From Actinomadura formosensis NBRC 14204 (GTDB lineage: Bacteria; Actinomycetota; Actinomycetes; Streptosporangiales; Streptosporangiaceae): a stretch of 64,000 bases of DNA. Of this stretch, positions 26,331 through 35,508 are shown one piece after another. The stretch spans positions 1 to 64,000 of the forward strand of contig NZ_BCQQ01000017.1 in the NCBI RefSeq assembly GCF_001552155.1, written 5' to 3'. The position numbers and the translations under genes are program-made. Under the pieces are notes generated by a model. It saw nothing but the letters and a program-made list of their open reading frames with translations. It was not told the DNA's origin and ran no database searches. Position 1 is the stretch's first letter; each line of letters begins with the position of its first letter.

Positions 26331-28253
26331 TCAGACCACCGACAGCGGGAGGAGTTTCCTGCCGGTCGGGCCGATCTGGATCTCGGTGCCCATGGTCGGG
26401 CAGACGCCGCAGTCGTAGCAGGGCGTCCAGCGGCAGTCCTCGACCTCGGTCTCGTCGATGGCGTCCTGCCAGTCCTGCCAGAGCCACTCGCGGTCGAGAC
26501 CGGCGTCGAGGTGGTCCCAGGGCAGCACCTCGACCTCGTCGCGCTCCCGGACGGTGTACCAGGCGAGGTCGACGGGCTCGTCGGCGAACGCCTTCTCGGC
26601 GCAGACCGTCCAGCGCTCGTAGGAGAAGTGCTCGCTCCAGCCGTCGAAGCGGCCGCCGTCCGCCCAGACGGCGCGGACGACCTTGCCGACGCGGCGGTCG
26701 CCGCGCGACAGCAGCCCCTCGATGATGGACGGCTTCCCGTCGTGGTAGCGCAGGCCGATGGCGCGGCCGTACTCCTTGTCGCCGCGCAGGGCGTCCTTGA
26801 GCGCGTGCAGGCGGCGGTCGACGGTCTCGTGGTCGCACTGGGCGGCCCACTGGAACGGAGTGTGCGGCTTGGGCACGAACCCGCCGATGGACACCGTGCA
26901 GCGGATGTCCTTGCGGCCGGTCGCCTCGCGCCCCGCCGCGATGACGCGGCGGGCCATGTCCGCGATCGCGAGGACGTCCTCGTCCTCCTCGGTGGGCAGG
27001 CCGCACATGAAGTAGAGCTTGACCTGACGCCAGCCGTTCTCGTAGGCGGTGCTCACGGTGCGGATCAGGTCGTCCTCGGTGACCATCTTGTTGATCACCT
27101 TGCGCATCCGCTCGGAGCCGCCCTCCGGCGCGAACGTCAACCCGGAACGCCGGCCACCGCGCGAGAACTCGCCCGCGAGCGTGATGTTGAAGGCGTCCAC
27201 GCGGGTGGACGGCAGCGACAGCGAGGTGTTCGTGCCCTCGTACCGGTCGGCGAGACCCCGGGCGATGTCGCCGATCTCGCTGTGGTCGGCGCTGGACAGG
27301 CTGAGCAGCCCGACCTCCTGGAAGCCGGACTCCTTGAGGCCCTGCTCGACCATGTTCCCGATCGTGGTGATCGACCGCTCCCGCACCGGACGGGTGATCA
27401 TCCCGGCCTGGCAGAACCGGCAGCCGCGGGTGCAGCCGCGGAAGATCTCCACGCTGTACCGCTCGTGCACGGTCTCGGCCAGCGGGACCAGGGGCTTCTT
27501 CGGGTACGGCCACTGGTCGAGGTCCATGACGGTGTGCTTCTCGATCCGCCAGGGGACGCCCGGACGGTTCGGCGCGACCCGCTGGATGCGGCCGTCCGGC
27601 AGGTAGGTGACGTCGTAGAAGCGGGGGACGTACACGCCGCCGGACGCGGCGAGCCGCAGGAGCAGTCCGTCCCGCCCGCCGGGCTCCCCCTCGTCCTTCC
27701 ACTCGCGGATCACCTCGGTGATGGCGAGGACGATCTCCTCGCCGTCGCCGAGCACGGCGGCGTCGAGGAAGTCGGCGATGGGCTCGGGGTTGAACGCGGC
27801 GTGCCCGCCCGCGATGACGATCGGGTGGTCATCGGTGCGGTCGGCGGCCTCCAGCGGGATGCCGGCGAGGTCCAGCGCCGTGAGCAGGTTGGTGTAGCCG
27901 AGTTCGGTGGAGAACGACACGCCGAACACGTCGAACGCCGCGACCGGGCGGTGCGCGTCCACGGTGAACTGCGGGATGCCGTGCTCGCGCATGACGGCCT
28001 CCATGTCGGGCCAGACCGAGTAGGTCCGCTCCGCGAGCACGCCGTCGCGCTCGTTCAGGATCTCGTAAAGAATCTGGACGCCCTGGTTCGGCTGCCCGAC
28101 CTCGTAGGCGTCCGGGTACATCAGCGCCCACCGGACCTCGGCCTCGTCCCAGTCCTTGAGCTGGGAGTTCAGCTCGCCGCCAACGTACTGAATCGGCTTC
28201 TGCACGCTCGGGAGCAGCGGCTCCAGGCGCGGGAAGAGCGACTCGACCGGCAT
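26331..28253 (-). CDS. TIGR03960 family B12-binding-domain radical SAM protein
   Basis: A 640-residue radical SAM enzyme. The N-terminal third resembles a cobalamin-binding Rossmann region (ALMYPDAYEVGQPNQGVQIL and FSTELGYTNLLTALDLAGI). The [4Fe-4S] cluster motif CTRGCRFC lies in EIFRGCTRGCRFCQAGMITR, followed by the SLSSADHSEI and FAPEGGSERMRKVINK SAM-binding strands. The C-terminus has further cysteines in CRWTPCYDCGVCPTMG that may bind another cluster or metal. The reaction is unknown. It pairs with the TIGR03936 gene in a conserved arrangement next to rne. Confidence 0.92.
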   Translation of the reverse strand: MPVESLFPRLEPLLPSVQKPIQYVGGELNSQLKDWDEAEVRWALMYPDAYEVGQPNQGVQILYEILNERDGVLAERTYSVWPDMEAVMREHGIPQFTVDAHRPVAAFDVFGVSFSTELGYTNLLTALDLAGIPLEAADRTDDHPIVIAGGHAAFNPEPIADFLDAAVLGDGEEIVLAITEVIREWKDEGEPGGRDGLLLRLAASGGVYVPRFYDVTYLPDGRIQRVAPNRPGVPWRIEKHTVMDLDQWPYPKKPLVPLAETVHERYSVEIFRGCTRGCRFCQAGMITRPVRERSITTIGNMVEQGLKESGFQEVGLLSLSSADHSEIGDIARGLADRYEGTNTSLSLPSTRVDAFNITLAGEFSRGGRRSGLTFAPEGGSERMRKVINKMVTEDDLIRTVSTAYENGWRQVKLYFMCGLPTEEDEDVLAIADMARRVIAAGREATGRKDIRCTVSIGGFVPKPHTPFQWAAQCDHETVDRRLHALKDALRGDKEYGRAIGLRYHDGKPSIIEGLLSRGDRRVGKVVRAVWADGGRFDGWSEHFSYERWTVCAEKAFADEPVDLAWYTVRERDEVEVLPWDHLDAGLDREWLWQDWQDAIDETEVEDCRWTPCYDCGVCPTMGTEIQIGPTGRKLLPLSVV

Positions 28254-28313
28254 GACGGAACCCTCCGTGCAGGGGACGTGGGATGAACGCCCAGCCTACG
28301 CGGTCGCCCGCCG

Positions 28314-29498
28314 CTAATCGAATGCGCGGCGGCGCACGTGCACGGCCTGCAGCAGCCCGAAAGCGATCATGTTCGCGAAGGTGGCGGAGCCGCCGTAGGA
28401 CACGAACGGCAGCGGCAGCCCGGTGATCGGCATGATCCCGATCGTCATCCCGACGTTCTCGAACGTCTGGAACCCCAGCCAGCACACGACGCCGGTCGCG
28501 ACGAGCGTGCCGAACAGGTCGGCGGCCTGGGTCGCGATCCGCAGCCCGCGCCACAGCACCACGCCGAGCAGCGCGACGATGATCGCGGCGCCGACGAAGC
28601 CGAGTTCCTCCCCCGCCACCGTGAAGATGAAGTCGGTCTGCTGCTCGGGCACGAAATGCCCGCTGGTCTGCTCGCCGTGGAACAGTCCCTTGCCGAGCGC
28701 GCCGCCCGACCCGATCGCGATCCGCGCCTGCTGGGCGTTGTAGCCGGCGCCGCGCGGGTCGGCCTCCGGGTTGATGAACGCGGTGAACCGGTCGATCTGG
28801 TAGGACTCCAGCAGCCCGAAGAACCAGACGGCGGCGGCCGCGGCGACTCCGCCGCCGACCAGGCCGAACAGCCAGCGCTTCTGCGCACCGGAGATCGCCA
28901 GCATGCCGAGCACGACCGCGATGAACACCAGCGTGGTGCCGAGGTCCGGCTGCAGCATGATCAGCAGGCCGGGCACCCCGGCGAGGGCGAGCGCGAGCAG
29001 CACGTCCCGGCGGCCCGGCCCGATCTCGCCGTCCCGCGGCTCGCCCAGGATCATCGCGAGCAGCACCACGAGGCCGACCTTCGCGAACTCCGACGGCTGC
29101 ACCTGGAACCCGCCGCCGATCACGATCCACGAGTGCGAGCCGTTGATCGTCGAGCCCAGCGGGGTCAGCACGGCGAGCAGCCCCACGCACGCCAGCCCGT
29201 ACAGGATCGGGACGTAGGCGCGCAGGAGCCGGTAGTCCAGGACGGTGATGACGCCGCCGAGCACGAACCCGATGATCAGGTTCAGGATGTGCCGCTTGAG
29301 CAGGCCCTCCGGGTCCTTGCCCTGCTCGGTCAGCAGGTGGAACGTGGCCGAGCGCACCAGCATCGCGCCCACCACCGACAGCGCCAGCACGGCGACGAAC
29401 AGCGGCCAGTCGAGCCGCCGCAGCCCGGCGAGCCGGCTCCCCCACGTCCGCCGCGCGCCGTATCCCTCAACGGACCCCACGCCCGTACCGGTGATCAC
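28314..29498 (-). CDS. rodA: Rod-shape SEDS peptidoglycan polymerase
   Basis: The glycosyltransferase that polymerises lipid II for sidewall growth together with PBP2. The 394 residues hold about ten hydrophobic segments, the VQPSEFAKVGLVVLLA loop, LLIMLQPDLGTTLVFIA and GYNAQQARIAIGSGG, and the closing ITGLPLPFVSYGGSATF, all SEDS hallmarks. The SEDS catalytic Asp should be the one in the QPDLGT loop region. The start GTG overlaps the mrdA stop (GTGA). It is the last gene of the mre operon and is followed at its 3' side by the TIGR03960 gene. Confidence 0.94.
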   Translation of the reverse strand: MITGTGVGSVEGYGARRTWGSRLAGLRRLDWPLFVAVLALSVVGAMLVRSATFHLLTEQGKDPEGLLKRHILNLIIGFVLGGVITVLDYRLLRAYVPILYGLACVGLLAVLTPLGSTINGSHSWIVIGGGFQVQPSEFAKVGLVVLLAMILGEPRDGEIGPGRRDVLLALALAGVPGLLIMLQPDLGTTLVFIAVVLGMLAISGAQKRWLFGLVGGGVAAAAAVWFFGLLESYQIDRFTAFINPEADPRGAGYNAQQARIAIGSGGALGKGLFHGEQTSGHFVPEQQTDFIFTVAGEELGFVGAAIIVALLGVVLWRGLRIATQAADLFGTLVATGVVCWLGFQTFENVGMTIGIMPITGLPLPFVSYGGSATFANMIAFGLLQAVHVRRRAFD

Positions 29499-31567
29499 GG
29501 GGCGGCTCCCACGCCGGGCATCTTCGGCAGTTCGGAGGGGAGCCTTCCGTCCTTGAGGAGGGGCTTGCCGCCCTTCGTCCCGTACATGGCCTCCCAGATC
29601 TCCCGGACGGCCGGCGCGGCCGTCTGCGCTCCCTGGCCGCCCTGCGAGACCATCACGACGACCGCGAAACGCGGGTCCTTCACCGGCCCGAACGAGGCGA
29701 ACCAGGACGTGTCCTGCTTGCCGTACACCTCCGCGGTACCGGTCTTGCCGCCGACGTCGACGCGCTTGAAGTCGAACCCGGAGAACGCGCCGGACGCCGT
29801 ACCGCTCTTCGTCACGTCCCCCAGGGCGGCGCGCATGTACTTCAGCACCTTCCCGTCGACGGGCAGCCGCTCCGGCGGCGGCGCGTCGATCCTGCGGACG
29901 AGCGTGCCGTCCGGCCGCACGACCGCGACGCCGAGCCGGGGCGCGAACAGCTTGCCGCCGTTCGCGACCGCCGCGTACGCGCGGACGAGCTGCAGCGGCG
30001 TCACCAGCACGTCGCCCTGCCCGACGGAGAAGTTCGCGGCGTCACCGGGCCGCCACACATAGCCCTCGACGCAGTTCTCCGCCGCGACCGCCTTCAGGTA
30101 GGCGGCGCGCGCCGGGTCGGTCTTCGCGACCTCGGGGTAGCCCTCCTTGGCCCCCTTGCAGTTGGCCTTCTTGGTGATCTCCCAGAAGTCCTTCTTCCAG
30201 CCGCGGTCGGGGATGCGGCCGAAACTCTCGCTGGGGAGGTCGATGCCGGTCTTGGCGCCGAACCCGAAGCGGCGGGCCATCTTCACCATCGGGTCGGACG
30301 GGTTCTTCTTCGGACTCGTCCCGCCGTCGCGCTGCCACTCCTCGTAGGCGAAGCGGTAGAAGATCGTGTCGCAGGACTTCACCAGCGCCGTGTGCAGCGT
30401 CATCGGGCCGAGTTCTTCGCCCTCGAAGTTGCGGAACGCGCGGTTGCCGACGTTGTAGGAGCCGGGGCAGTCGTAGATGCCGTTCAGGCCGTTGCCGTCC
30501 GCCACCGCCGCGGCCACCGAGGAGATCTTGAACGTGGAGCCGGGCGCGAACTGCCCCTGGGTGACCCGGGAGATCAGCGGCTCGCCCTCCTTCTTGCCGA
30601 GCAGCGCGTCGTACTGCTCCTGGGAGATGCCGCCGGTCCAGATGGTGGGGTTGTAGGTCGGGTAGCTGGCCATCGCGACCATCCGGCCTGTCCGCACGTC
30701 CATCACGACCGCGGCGCCGGCGTCGGCCGGGCGGCCGGCCCTGCGCGCATTGTCGATCGTACGCTTGAGCGCCTTCTCCGCCGCACCCTGTACGCCGGCG
30801 TCGATGCTGGTGACGAGGTTGCTGCCGGACGTCGGCGGCTGCTCGGCGGCGGTGCCGGTGACGCGGCCCTGGCTGTCGACGAGAACCTTGCGGAATCCGG
30901 GCTCGCCGCGCAGCGCCGCGTCGTACTGCGCCTCCAGCCCGGCGCGCCCGACGAGGTCGACGCCGCTGTACCCGGTGACCTTCAGGCCCTTGCGCTTGTC
31001 GAGTTCCTCCTGGGTGACGGGCTGCAGGTACCCGAGGACCTGCGCGGCGTTCGCGCCCCCCGGCTCCGGGTAGTCGCGGACGGCCTGGAGTTGCGCGGTG
31101 ACACCGGGGAAGTCCTCCTGGCGCTCCATGATCTGCAGGGCGCGCTTGGGGTCGACGTGGTCCTCGACGGGGATCGGCTGGTACGGGGAGCCGGGCCAGC
31201 ACGGCCGCTTGACGGTGGGCCCGCACAGCCGGATCCGCTTGGAGATCTCCTGGTAACTCGTCCCGAGGACGCCGGCGAGCCGTCTCAGGACGGTCTCGCC
31301 CCCGTCCTTGCGCCGCATCAGCGTCGTCCGGTTGACGGACACGACGAGCGCGCTGCGATTGCGGACGAGGGGCTGGCCCCGGTCGTCCAGGATCATGCCG
31401 CGGACGGCGGGGACGACGATGTCGCGGGTGCGGTTCTGGGCGGCGATCTCCTTGTAGTGCCCGCCTTCCATGACCTGCAGTGCCCACATGCGTCCGACCA
31501 GGATGAGCAGCATCGCGCCGACGAGCACGTAGAGGACGACGAGACGGAAGTGGGTCCTCGGGTTCAC
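29495..31567 (-). CDS. mrdA: Penicillin-binding protein 2 (class B transpeptidase)
   Basis: The 690-residue transpeptidase partner of RodA. A single N-terminal membrane helix (LVVLYVLVGAMLLILVGRMW) is followed by the PBP dimerisation domain (RDIVVPAVRGMILDDRGQPL) and the transpeptidase domain with the nucleophile in APGSTFKISS (SxxK), SCDTIFY as the SxN-type motif, and GGKTGTAEVYG (KTG). The GTG at 31567 overlaps the mreD stop by four bases; the frame stays open further upstream but without family similarity. All catalytic motifs are intact. Confidence 0.95.
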   Translation of the reverse strand: MNPRTHFRLVVLYVLVGAMLLILVGRMWALQVMEGGHYKEIAAQNRTRDIVVPAVRGMILDDRGQPLVRNRSALVVSVNRTTLMRRKDGGETVLRRLAGVLGTSYQEISKRIRLCGPTVKRPCWPGSPYQPIPVEDHVDPKRALQIMERQEDFPGVTAQLQAVRDYPEPGGANAAQVLGYLQPVTQEELDKRKGLKVTGYSGVDLVGRAGLEAQYDAALRGEPGFRKVLVDSQGRVTGTAAEQPPTSGSNLVTSIDAGVQGAAEKALKRTIDNARRAGRPADAGAAVVMDVRTGRMVAMASYPTYNPTIWTGGISQEQYDALLGKKEGEPLISRVTQGQFAPGSTFKISSVAAAVADGNGLNGIYDCPGSYNVGNRAFRNFEGEELGPMTLHTALVKSCDTIFYRFAYEEWQRDGGTSPKKNPSDPMVKMARRFGFGAKTGIDLPSESFGRIPDRGWKKDFWEITKKANCKGAKEGYPEVAKTDPARAAYLKAVAAENCVEGYVWRPGDAANFSVGQGDVLVTPLQLVRAYAAVANGGKLFAPRLGVAVVRPDGTLVRRIDAPPPERLPVDGKVLKYMRAALGDVTKSGTASGAFSGFDFKRVDVGGKTGTAEVYGKQDTSWFASFGPVKDPRFAVVVMVSQGGQGAQTAAPAVREIWEAMYGTKGGKPLLKDGRLPSELPKMPGVGAAP

Positions 31568-32163
31568 AGGTTCCCGCCCCGCCCCGACATCGCGCGGTAG
31601 CGGGCGGCGGGCACCGCGAGACGGTCGCCGCGGGACCGTTCGCCGCGCTCGTACCGGCGGGTGACGCGCAGCACCGCCCACACGACGAACGGGCTTGCGA
31701 GGACGTCGTAGAGGACCTGCAGCGGGACCATGCTCGACACCGTCGCCCACTCGGCGCGCGGGTCGCCGAGGATCATCCCGGTCGCCGCGTACAGCACGGT
31801 CCCGGCGGTGGCGCCGGCGGCGACGGCGAAGAACGGCACGACGGACTGGCGGTCCATCTCGGCGGACGCGGCGCCGCACAGGAACCCGATCAGGCAGTAG
31901 ACGAGCGCGTACCGGCCGAGGGTGTGGTCGGCGGGCGGGACGATGTCGGCGGCGAGCCCGGCGAGGAACCCGGCGACCATGCCGGTCATCGACCCGGCGA
32001 CCAGGGCGAGCGCGACGACGGCGAGCAGCACCAGGTCGGGCTGGACGCCGCCGGGCAGCGGGAGGCGGTTCGCCACCGACACCTGCAGGATCAGCGTTAC
32101 GGCGATCACCACCGCGGTGACCGCGATGCGGCCGGCCGGCGACGCCTCGGGCGGGTTCAGCAC
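31564..32163 (-). CDS. mreD: Rod-shape determining protein MreD
   Basis: A 199-residue integral membrane protein with five to six hydrophobic segments (for example IAVTAVVIAVTLILQVSVAN, LVLLAVVALALVAGSMTGMV, YALVYCLIGFLCGAASAEM). The family is defined mainly by this topology and its place between mreC and mrdA, both seen here. It recruits the elongasome at the membrane. The start is GTG, one base after the mreC stop; the stop overlaps mrdA. Confidence 0.9.
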   Translation of the reverse strand: MLNPPEASPAGRIAVTAVVIAVTLILQVSVANRLPLPGGVQPDLVLLAVVALALVAGSMTGMVAGFLAGLAADIVPPADHTLGRYALVYCLIGFLCGAASAEMDRQSVVPFFAVAAGATAGTVLYAATGMILGDPRAEWATVSSMVPLQVLYDVLASPFVVWAVLRVTRRYERGERSRGDRLAVPAARYRAMSGRGGNL

Positions 32164-32164
32164 G

Positions 32165-33154
32165 TCACTCCCCCGGAGTCGGATTCGTGGTCGGGCTCTT
32201 GGAGCCGCGCGGCCTCGCCTTCGGGCTCCCGCTCGCCTTCGGGCTCGTGCTCGGGCTCGGTGTCGCCGTCGGGCTCGGCTTCGGCGGCAGCACCGCGTCC
32301 CGCGGATCGGTCTTCGGCGGGGCGACCACGACGGCGACGACGTCCAGGCTGGTGAACCGGACGAACGGCCGGATGTAGGCGGTGCGGGTCAGCCCGCCGG
32401 TGGGCTTTTCGATCCGCTCGACCACGCCGATCGGGAGGCCGGGCACGTACGGGCGCTGGCCCTGCGACCCGAGCGTCACGATCCGCTGGCCGACGTGGAT
32501 CGGCGCGGCGGCGTCCAGCAACTGGAACCGCAGCGGCGTGTCGCCGCCCCGGCCGATGCCGCGGCGGCCGCGGCCCTGGGTGATCCCGATCTCCTTGGAG
32601 TCCTCCAGGCGGGAGCCGATGGAGGAGGTCTGGTCGGTGGCGAGCAGGACGGTCGAGGTGGCGGGCCCGACGCGGGTGACGCGGCCGACGAGCCCGTCCG
32701 CGCTCATCACGGTCATGTCGGGCTTGATGCCGCTGCTGCTGCCGACGTCGATCGTGACGGTGTCCTCGAAGCCCTGCCCGGCGGAGATGACCTGCGCGGC
32801 GTGGACCTTGTAGCCGCCCATTCCCGCGGTGCCGAGCAGCCGCTCCAGCTGCGCCGACCGGTCCTTGTCCAGGTGGGCGGAGCGCAACTGCTCGCGTAGC
32901 CGCTGGTTCTGCCGTTCGAGCTGGTCGGCGCGGCGCCGCTCGCCGGGCGCGTCGGTGATCGCGCCGAGGGTGTTGCCCACCGGCCGGACGATGGACGCCG
33001 AGACCCGCTCCACCGGGCCGAACACGGTGGCGCCGAAATCGCGCAGGCCGCGCAGCGGGGAGTTCGCCCCGCCGCGGTAGTCGACAGTGATCATCATGAG
33101 CGCCACGACGAGCAGCCCGCCGAGCACCATGCGGGTGCGCCGGGTGTCCTTCAC
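32165..33154 (-). CDS. mreC: Rod-shape determining protein MreC
   Basis: A 329-residue bitopic protein: one N-terminal membrane helix (MVLGGLLVVALMMITVDYRG), a coiled coil (RRRADQLERQNQRLREQLRS) and the extracytoplasmic double beta-barrel core (QVISAGQGFEDTVTIDVGSS, VVSADGLVGRVTRVGPATST-like turns, VTLGSQGQRPYVPGLPIGVV). A 45-residue Ser/Pro/Thr/Lys tail follows the core and is unusually long. It scaffolds PBP2-RodA along MreB. The start is GTG; mreB ends 34 bases upstream. Confidence 0.93.
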   Translation of the reverse strand: MKDTRRTRMVLGGLLVVALMMITVDYRGGANSPLRGLRDFGATVFGPVERVSASIVRPVGNTLGAITDAPGERRRADQLERQNQRLREQLRSAHLDKDRSAQLERLLGTAGMGGYKVHAAQVISAGQGFEDTVTIDVGSSSGIKPDMTVMSADGLVGRVTRVGPATSTVLLATDQTSSIGSRLEDSKEIGITQGRGRRGIGRGGDTPLRFQLLDAAAPIHVGQRIVTLGSQGQRPYVPGLPIGVVERIEKPTGGLTRTAYIRPFVRFTSLDVVAVVVAPPKTDPRDAVLPPKPSPTATPSPSTSPKASGSPKARPRGSKSPTTNPTPGE

Positions 33155-33188
33155 GCAGCGACCTCCGGTTTCCTAGTCCGCCGGGAGC

Positions 33189-34223
33189 TCAGTGCCGCGG
33201 CTCCGGTACGAGGACCTGGCGCAGCGACTCGAAGTCCTCCACGCACTTGCCGGTACCGAGCACGACCGAGTCGAGCGGGTTGTCCACCAGGTGGATGGGC
33301 ATCCCGGTCTCCTCGCGGAGGCGCTCGTCGAGGTTCTTCAGCAGCGCACCGCCACCGGTGAGCGCGATGCCGCGATCCATGATGTCGCCCGACAGCTCGG
33401 GCGGGCACTTGTCGAGCGTGGTCTTCACCGCGTCCACCACGGCGTTGACCGGTTCCTCGATCGCCCGCCGCACCTCCTCCGCGGAGATCACCACGGTCTT
33501 CGGCAGCCCGCTCACGAGGTCGCGGCCCCGGATCTCGGCGTGCGGCTCCTCGTCGCCGCCGGGATAGGCCGACCCGATCGCCATCTTGATCTCCTCGGCG
33601 GTACGTTCCCCGAGCATCAGGGAGTACTCCTTCTTGGAGAACGAGATGACGGCCTGGTCCAGCTCGTCGCCGCCCACGCGGACGGACTGGCTGGTGACGA
33701 TGCCGCCGAGCGAGATGATCGCGACCTCGGTGGTGCCGCCCCCTATGTCGACGACCATGTTCCCGGTCGGCTCGTAGACCGGCAGCCCGGCGCCGATCGC
33801 GGCGGCCATCGGCTCCTCGATGATGTAGACGCGGCGGGCGCCGGCCTGGTAGCCGGCCTCCTTCACCGCGCGCTGCTCCACCCCGGTGATCCCGCTCGGG
33901 ACGGCCACGACGATCCGCGGCTTGGCGAAGTGCCGGCGCTTGTGGACCTTCTGGATGAAGTACCGCAGCATGCGCTCGGTGACGTCGAAGTCGGCGATGA
34001 CCCCGTCCTTGAGCGGGCGGACGGCAACGATGTTGCCGGGCGTGCGGCCGATCATCCGTTTCGCCTCGATGCCCACCGCGACGATCTTCCCGGTGTTGGT
34101 ATTGATCGCCACCACGGAGGGTTCGTTCAGGACGATGCCACGCCCGCGCACGTACACCAGTGTGTTGGCGGTACCGAGATCGACGGCCATGTCACGGCCA
34201 AGAAACGACAGCTTGTTGCCCAT
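33189..34223 (-). CDS. mreB: Rod-shape determining actin homologue MreB
   Basis: A 344-residue actin-like ATPase forming membrane-associated filaments that direct cell-wall synthesis. Visible motifs: [20 protein letters not shown] (phosphate 1), [19 protein letters not shown] (phosphate 2), [20 protein letters not shown] and [16 protein letters not shown] (adenosine). The length is standard. The ATG at 34223 gives the usual [16 protein letters not shown]-terminus. It leads the mreB-mreC-mreD-mrdA-rodA operon; the promoter should lie in the 145 bases before the ndk terminator. Confidence 0.96.
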   Translation of the reverse strand: MGNKLSFLGRDMAVDLGTANTLVYVRGRGIVLNEPSVVAINTNTGKIVAVGIEAKRMIGRTPGNIVAVRPLKDGVIADFDVTERMLRYFIQKVHKRRHFAKPRIVVAVPSGITGVEQRAVKEAGYQAGARRVYIIEEPMAAAIGAGLPVYEPTGNMVVDIGGGTTEVAIISLGGIVTSQSVRVGGDELDQAVISFSKKEYSLMLGERTAEEIKMAIGSAYPGGDEEPHAEIRGRDLVSGLPKTVVISAEEVRRAIEEPVNAVVDAVKTTLDKCPPELSGDIMDRGIALTGGGALLKNLDERLREETGMPIHLVDNPLDSVVLGTGKCVEDFESLRQVLVPEPRH

Positions 34224-34367
34224 GAAGAAAGGGAGCCCTTCATGATTGACGGGCGTGTATAGCGGCGCGTCCATCGTAACGTGCGCCCCCACCCGCGGGC
34301 AGTCACCCCGCCGTCGCGCGTCGCCGAAAAAACACGTTCTGACCAGCTCGATTTTGGCTAAAGAAGA

Positions 34368-34392
34368 CGCGGGCCGGAAGATCCGGCCCGCG
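34368..34392 (-). terminator. Terminator after ndk
   Basis: An 11-bp stem (CGCGGGCCGGA with its complement) and an AGA triloop, 28 bases after the ndk stop, separate ndk from the mre operon promoter region. Confidence 0.7.
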
Positions 34393-34419
34393 CTCGAGCG
34401 TCGCCCCTCCGGGCGCTCC

Positions 34420-34830
34420 TCAGCCCAGTTCGGGGAAGAAGAGCTTGATCTCGCGCTCGGCGGAGTAGGTGGAGTCGGAACCGTGCACGATGTTCTCACC
34501 GATCTCCAGGGCGAAATCGCCGCGGATGGTGCCGGGGGCGGCGCTGACCGGGTCGGTGGCACCGGCCAGGGAGCGGAACGCCTCGATGGCGCGAGGGCCC
34601 TCGACGACCATGGCGACGAGCGGGCCGCCGGTGATGAAGTCGACCAGCTCGCCGAAGAACGGCTTGCTCGCGTGCTCCTCGTAGTGGGCCTCGGCGGTCT
34701 CGCGGGCGAGGGTGCGCAGTTCCAGCGCGACGAGCTTCAGGCCCTTGCGCTCGATCCGGGAGATGACCTCGCCGATGACTCCGCGGCGGACGCCATCGGG
34801 CTTGACCAGGACAAGAGTGCGCTCGGACAC
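34420..34830 (-). CDS. ndk: Nucleoside-diphosphate kinase
   Basis: Ndk balances nucleoside triphosphate pools through a phospho-histidine. The 136-residue protein contains the family start [60 protein letters not shown] with the catalytic His, and ends ELG. I chose GTG at 34830 because AAGGAG precedes it; an upstream ATG at 34944 would add an unsupported 38 residues. It is monocistronic, ending at a hairpin. Confidence 0.97.
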   Translation of the reverse strand: MSERTLVLVKPDGVRRGVIGEVISRIERKGLKLVALELRTLARETAEAHYEEHASKPFFGELVDFITGGPLVAMVVEGPRAIEAFRSLAGATDPVSAAPGTIRGDFALEIGENIVHGSDSTYSAEREIKLFFPELG

Positions 34831-35163
34831 GGGTGGTTCTCCTTGCGGAATTTCGGATTCGGTGAGCGCGCGAATACTACCCGGCTCGCGGAGCGGAGGC
34901 GGAATTCCCGGGGCGCCGCACGCCGGGAGTCCCGCCGCGAACACGGGGAGTGACCACGTCGGGGGGCGCGGCGACGGCCACGGCCGTGCGGGACGCCGGA
35001 ACGCGCCGGGCGGCCGGTCTTCGCCTGCGGACGAGGGCGCGGCCGGTTCCCGCGGAGGGACGCCCGCCGGACGCGCATTTCCCGGACGAGAGGGGTGTCC
35101 AAATTATGGCGATAACCGTAATTTGCGGTAATCAGCGGTGAAATGGCCACCGCCCCGCCGGAC
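34831..35163. other. Non-coding region upstream of ndk
   Basis: These 333 bases between the DUF4233 gene and ndk (both minus strand) contain no supportable gene. The right-hand 70 bases (35095-35150) are conspicuously AT-richer and carry a candidate minus-strand promoter. The rest is GC-rich with no obvious repeat. Confidence 0.6.
35102..35130 (-). promoter_or_regulatory. Candidate ndk promoter
   Basis: On the minus strand TTACCG and CATAAT are separated by 17 bases. The -10 element matches the consensus at five of six positions, the -35 only at three. It lies within an AT-rich island about 270 bases upstream of ndk, implying a long leader. The local ACCG...CGGT half-sites around it might be an operator. 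Confidence 0.35.
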
Positions 35164-35508
35164 TCAGCGCGGCTGCGCGCTCATCGCCTTGCGGCCGAGC
35201 CAAATGGCCGTCCCCCAAAGCGCCCCGAACACGGCGCCGAGGAAGAACATCGCCGGCACCATGAACCCGGTCGCGATGATGAGCACCTGCAGGCCGGTGC
35301 CGGCCGGGATCGCCCACGGGCGGCGCAGCAGCCCGGCCAGCACCAGGCAGGCGGCCGCGAGGCTCCCGCACACAGCGCCGGCGGTCGCGCCGTCCACCTT
35401 CAGCACGGCGACGGCGACCGGGATCGCCAACGCGATGACGATGGCCTCGCATCCCAGCACCGTGGCGAACAGCCGCCGTGCCGGGTTCCCGGCGGTATCG
35501 GAGCTCAT
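35164..35508 (-). CDS. DUF4233 small membrane protein
   Basis: A 114-residue protein with four predicted membrane helices (FATVLGCEAIVIALAIPVAV, GAVCGSLAAACLVLAGLLRR, GTGLQVLIIATGFMVPAMFF, GAVFGALWGTAIWLGRKA), the layout of DUF4233, a family almost always encoded after folC in actinobacteria. Function unknown. The ATG overlaps the folC stop by four bases (ATGA), so it is translationally coupled. Confidence 0.88.
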   Translation of the reverse strand: MSSDTAGNPARRLFATVLGCEAIVIALAIPVAVAVLKVDGATAGAVCGSLAAACLVLAGLLRRPWAIPAGTGLQVLIIATGFMVPAMFFLGAVFGALWGTAIWLGRKAMSAQPR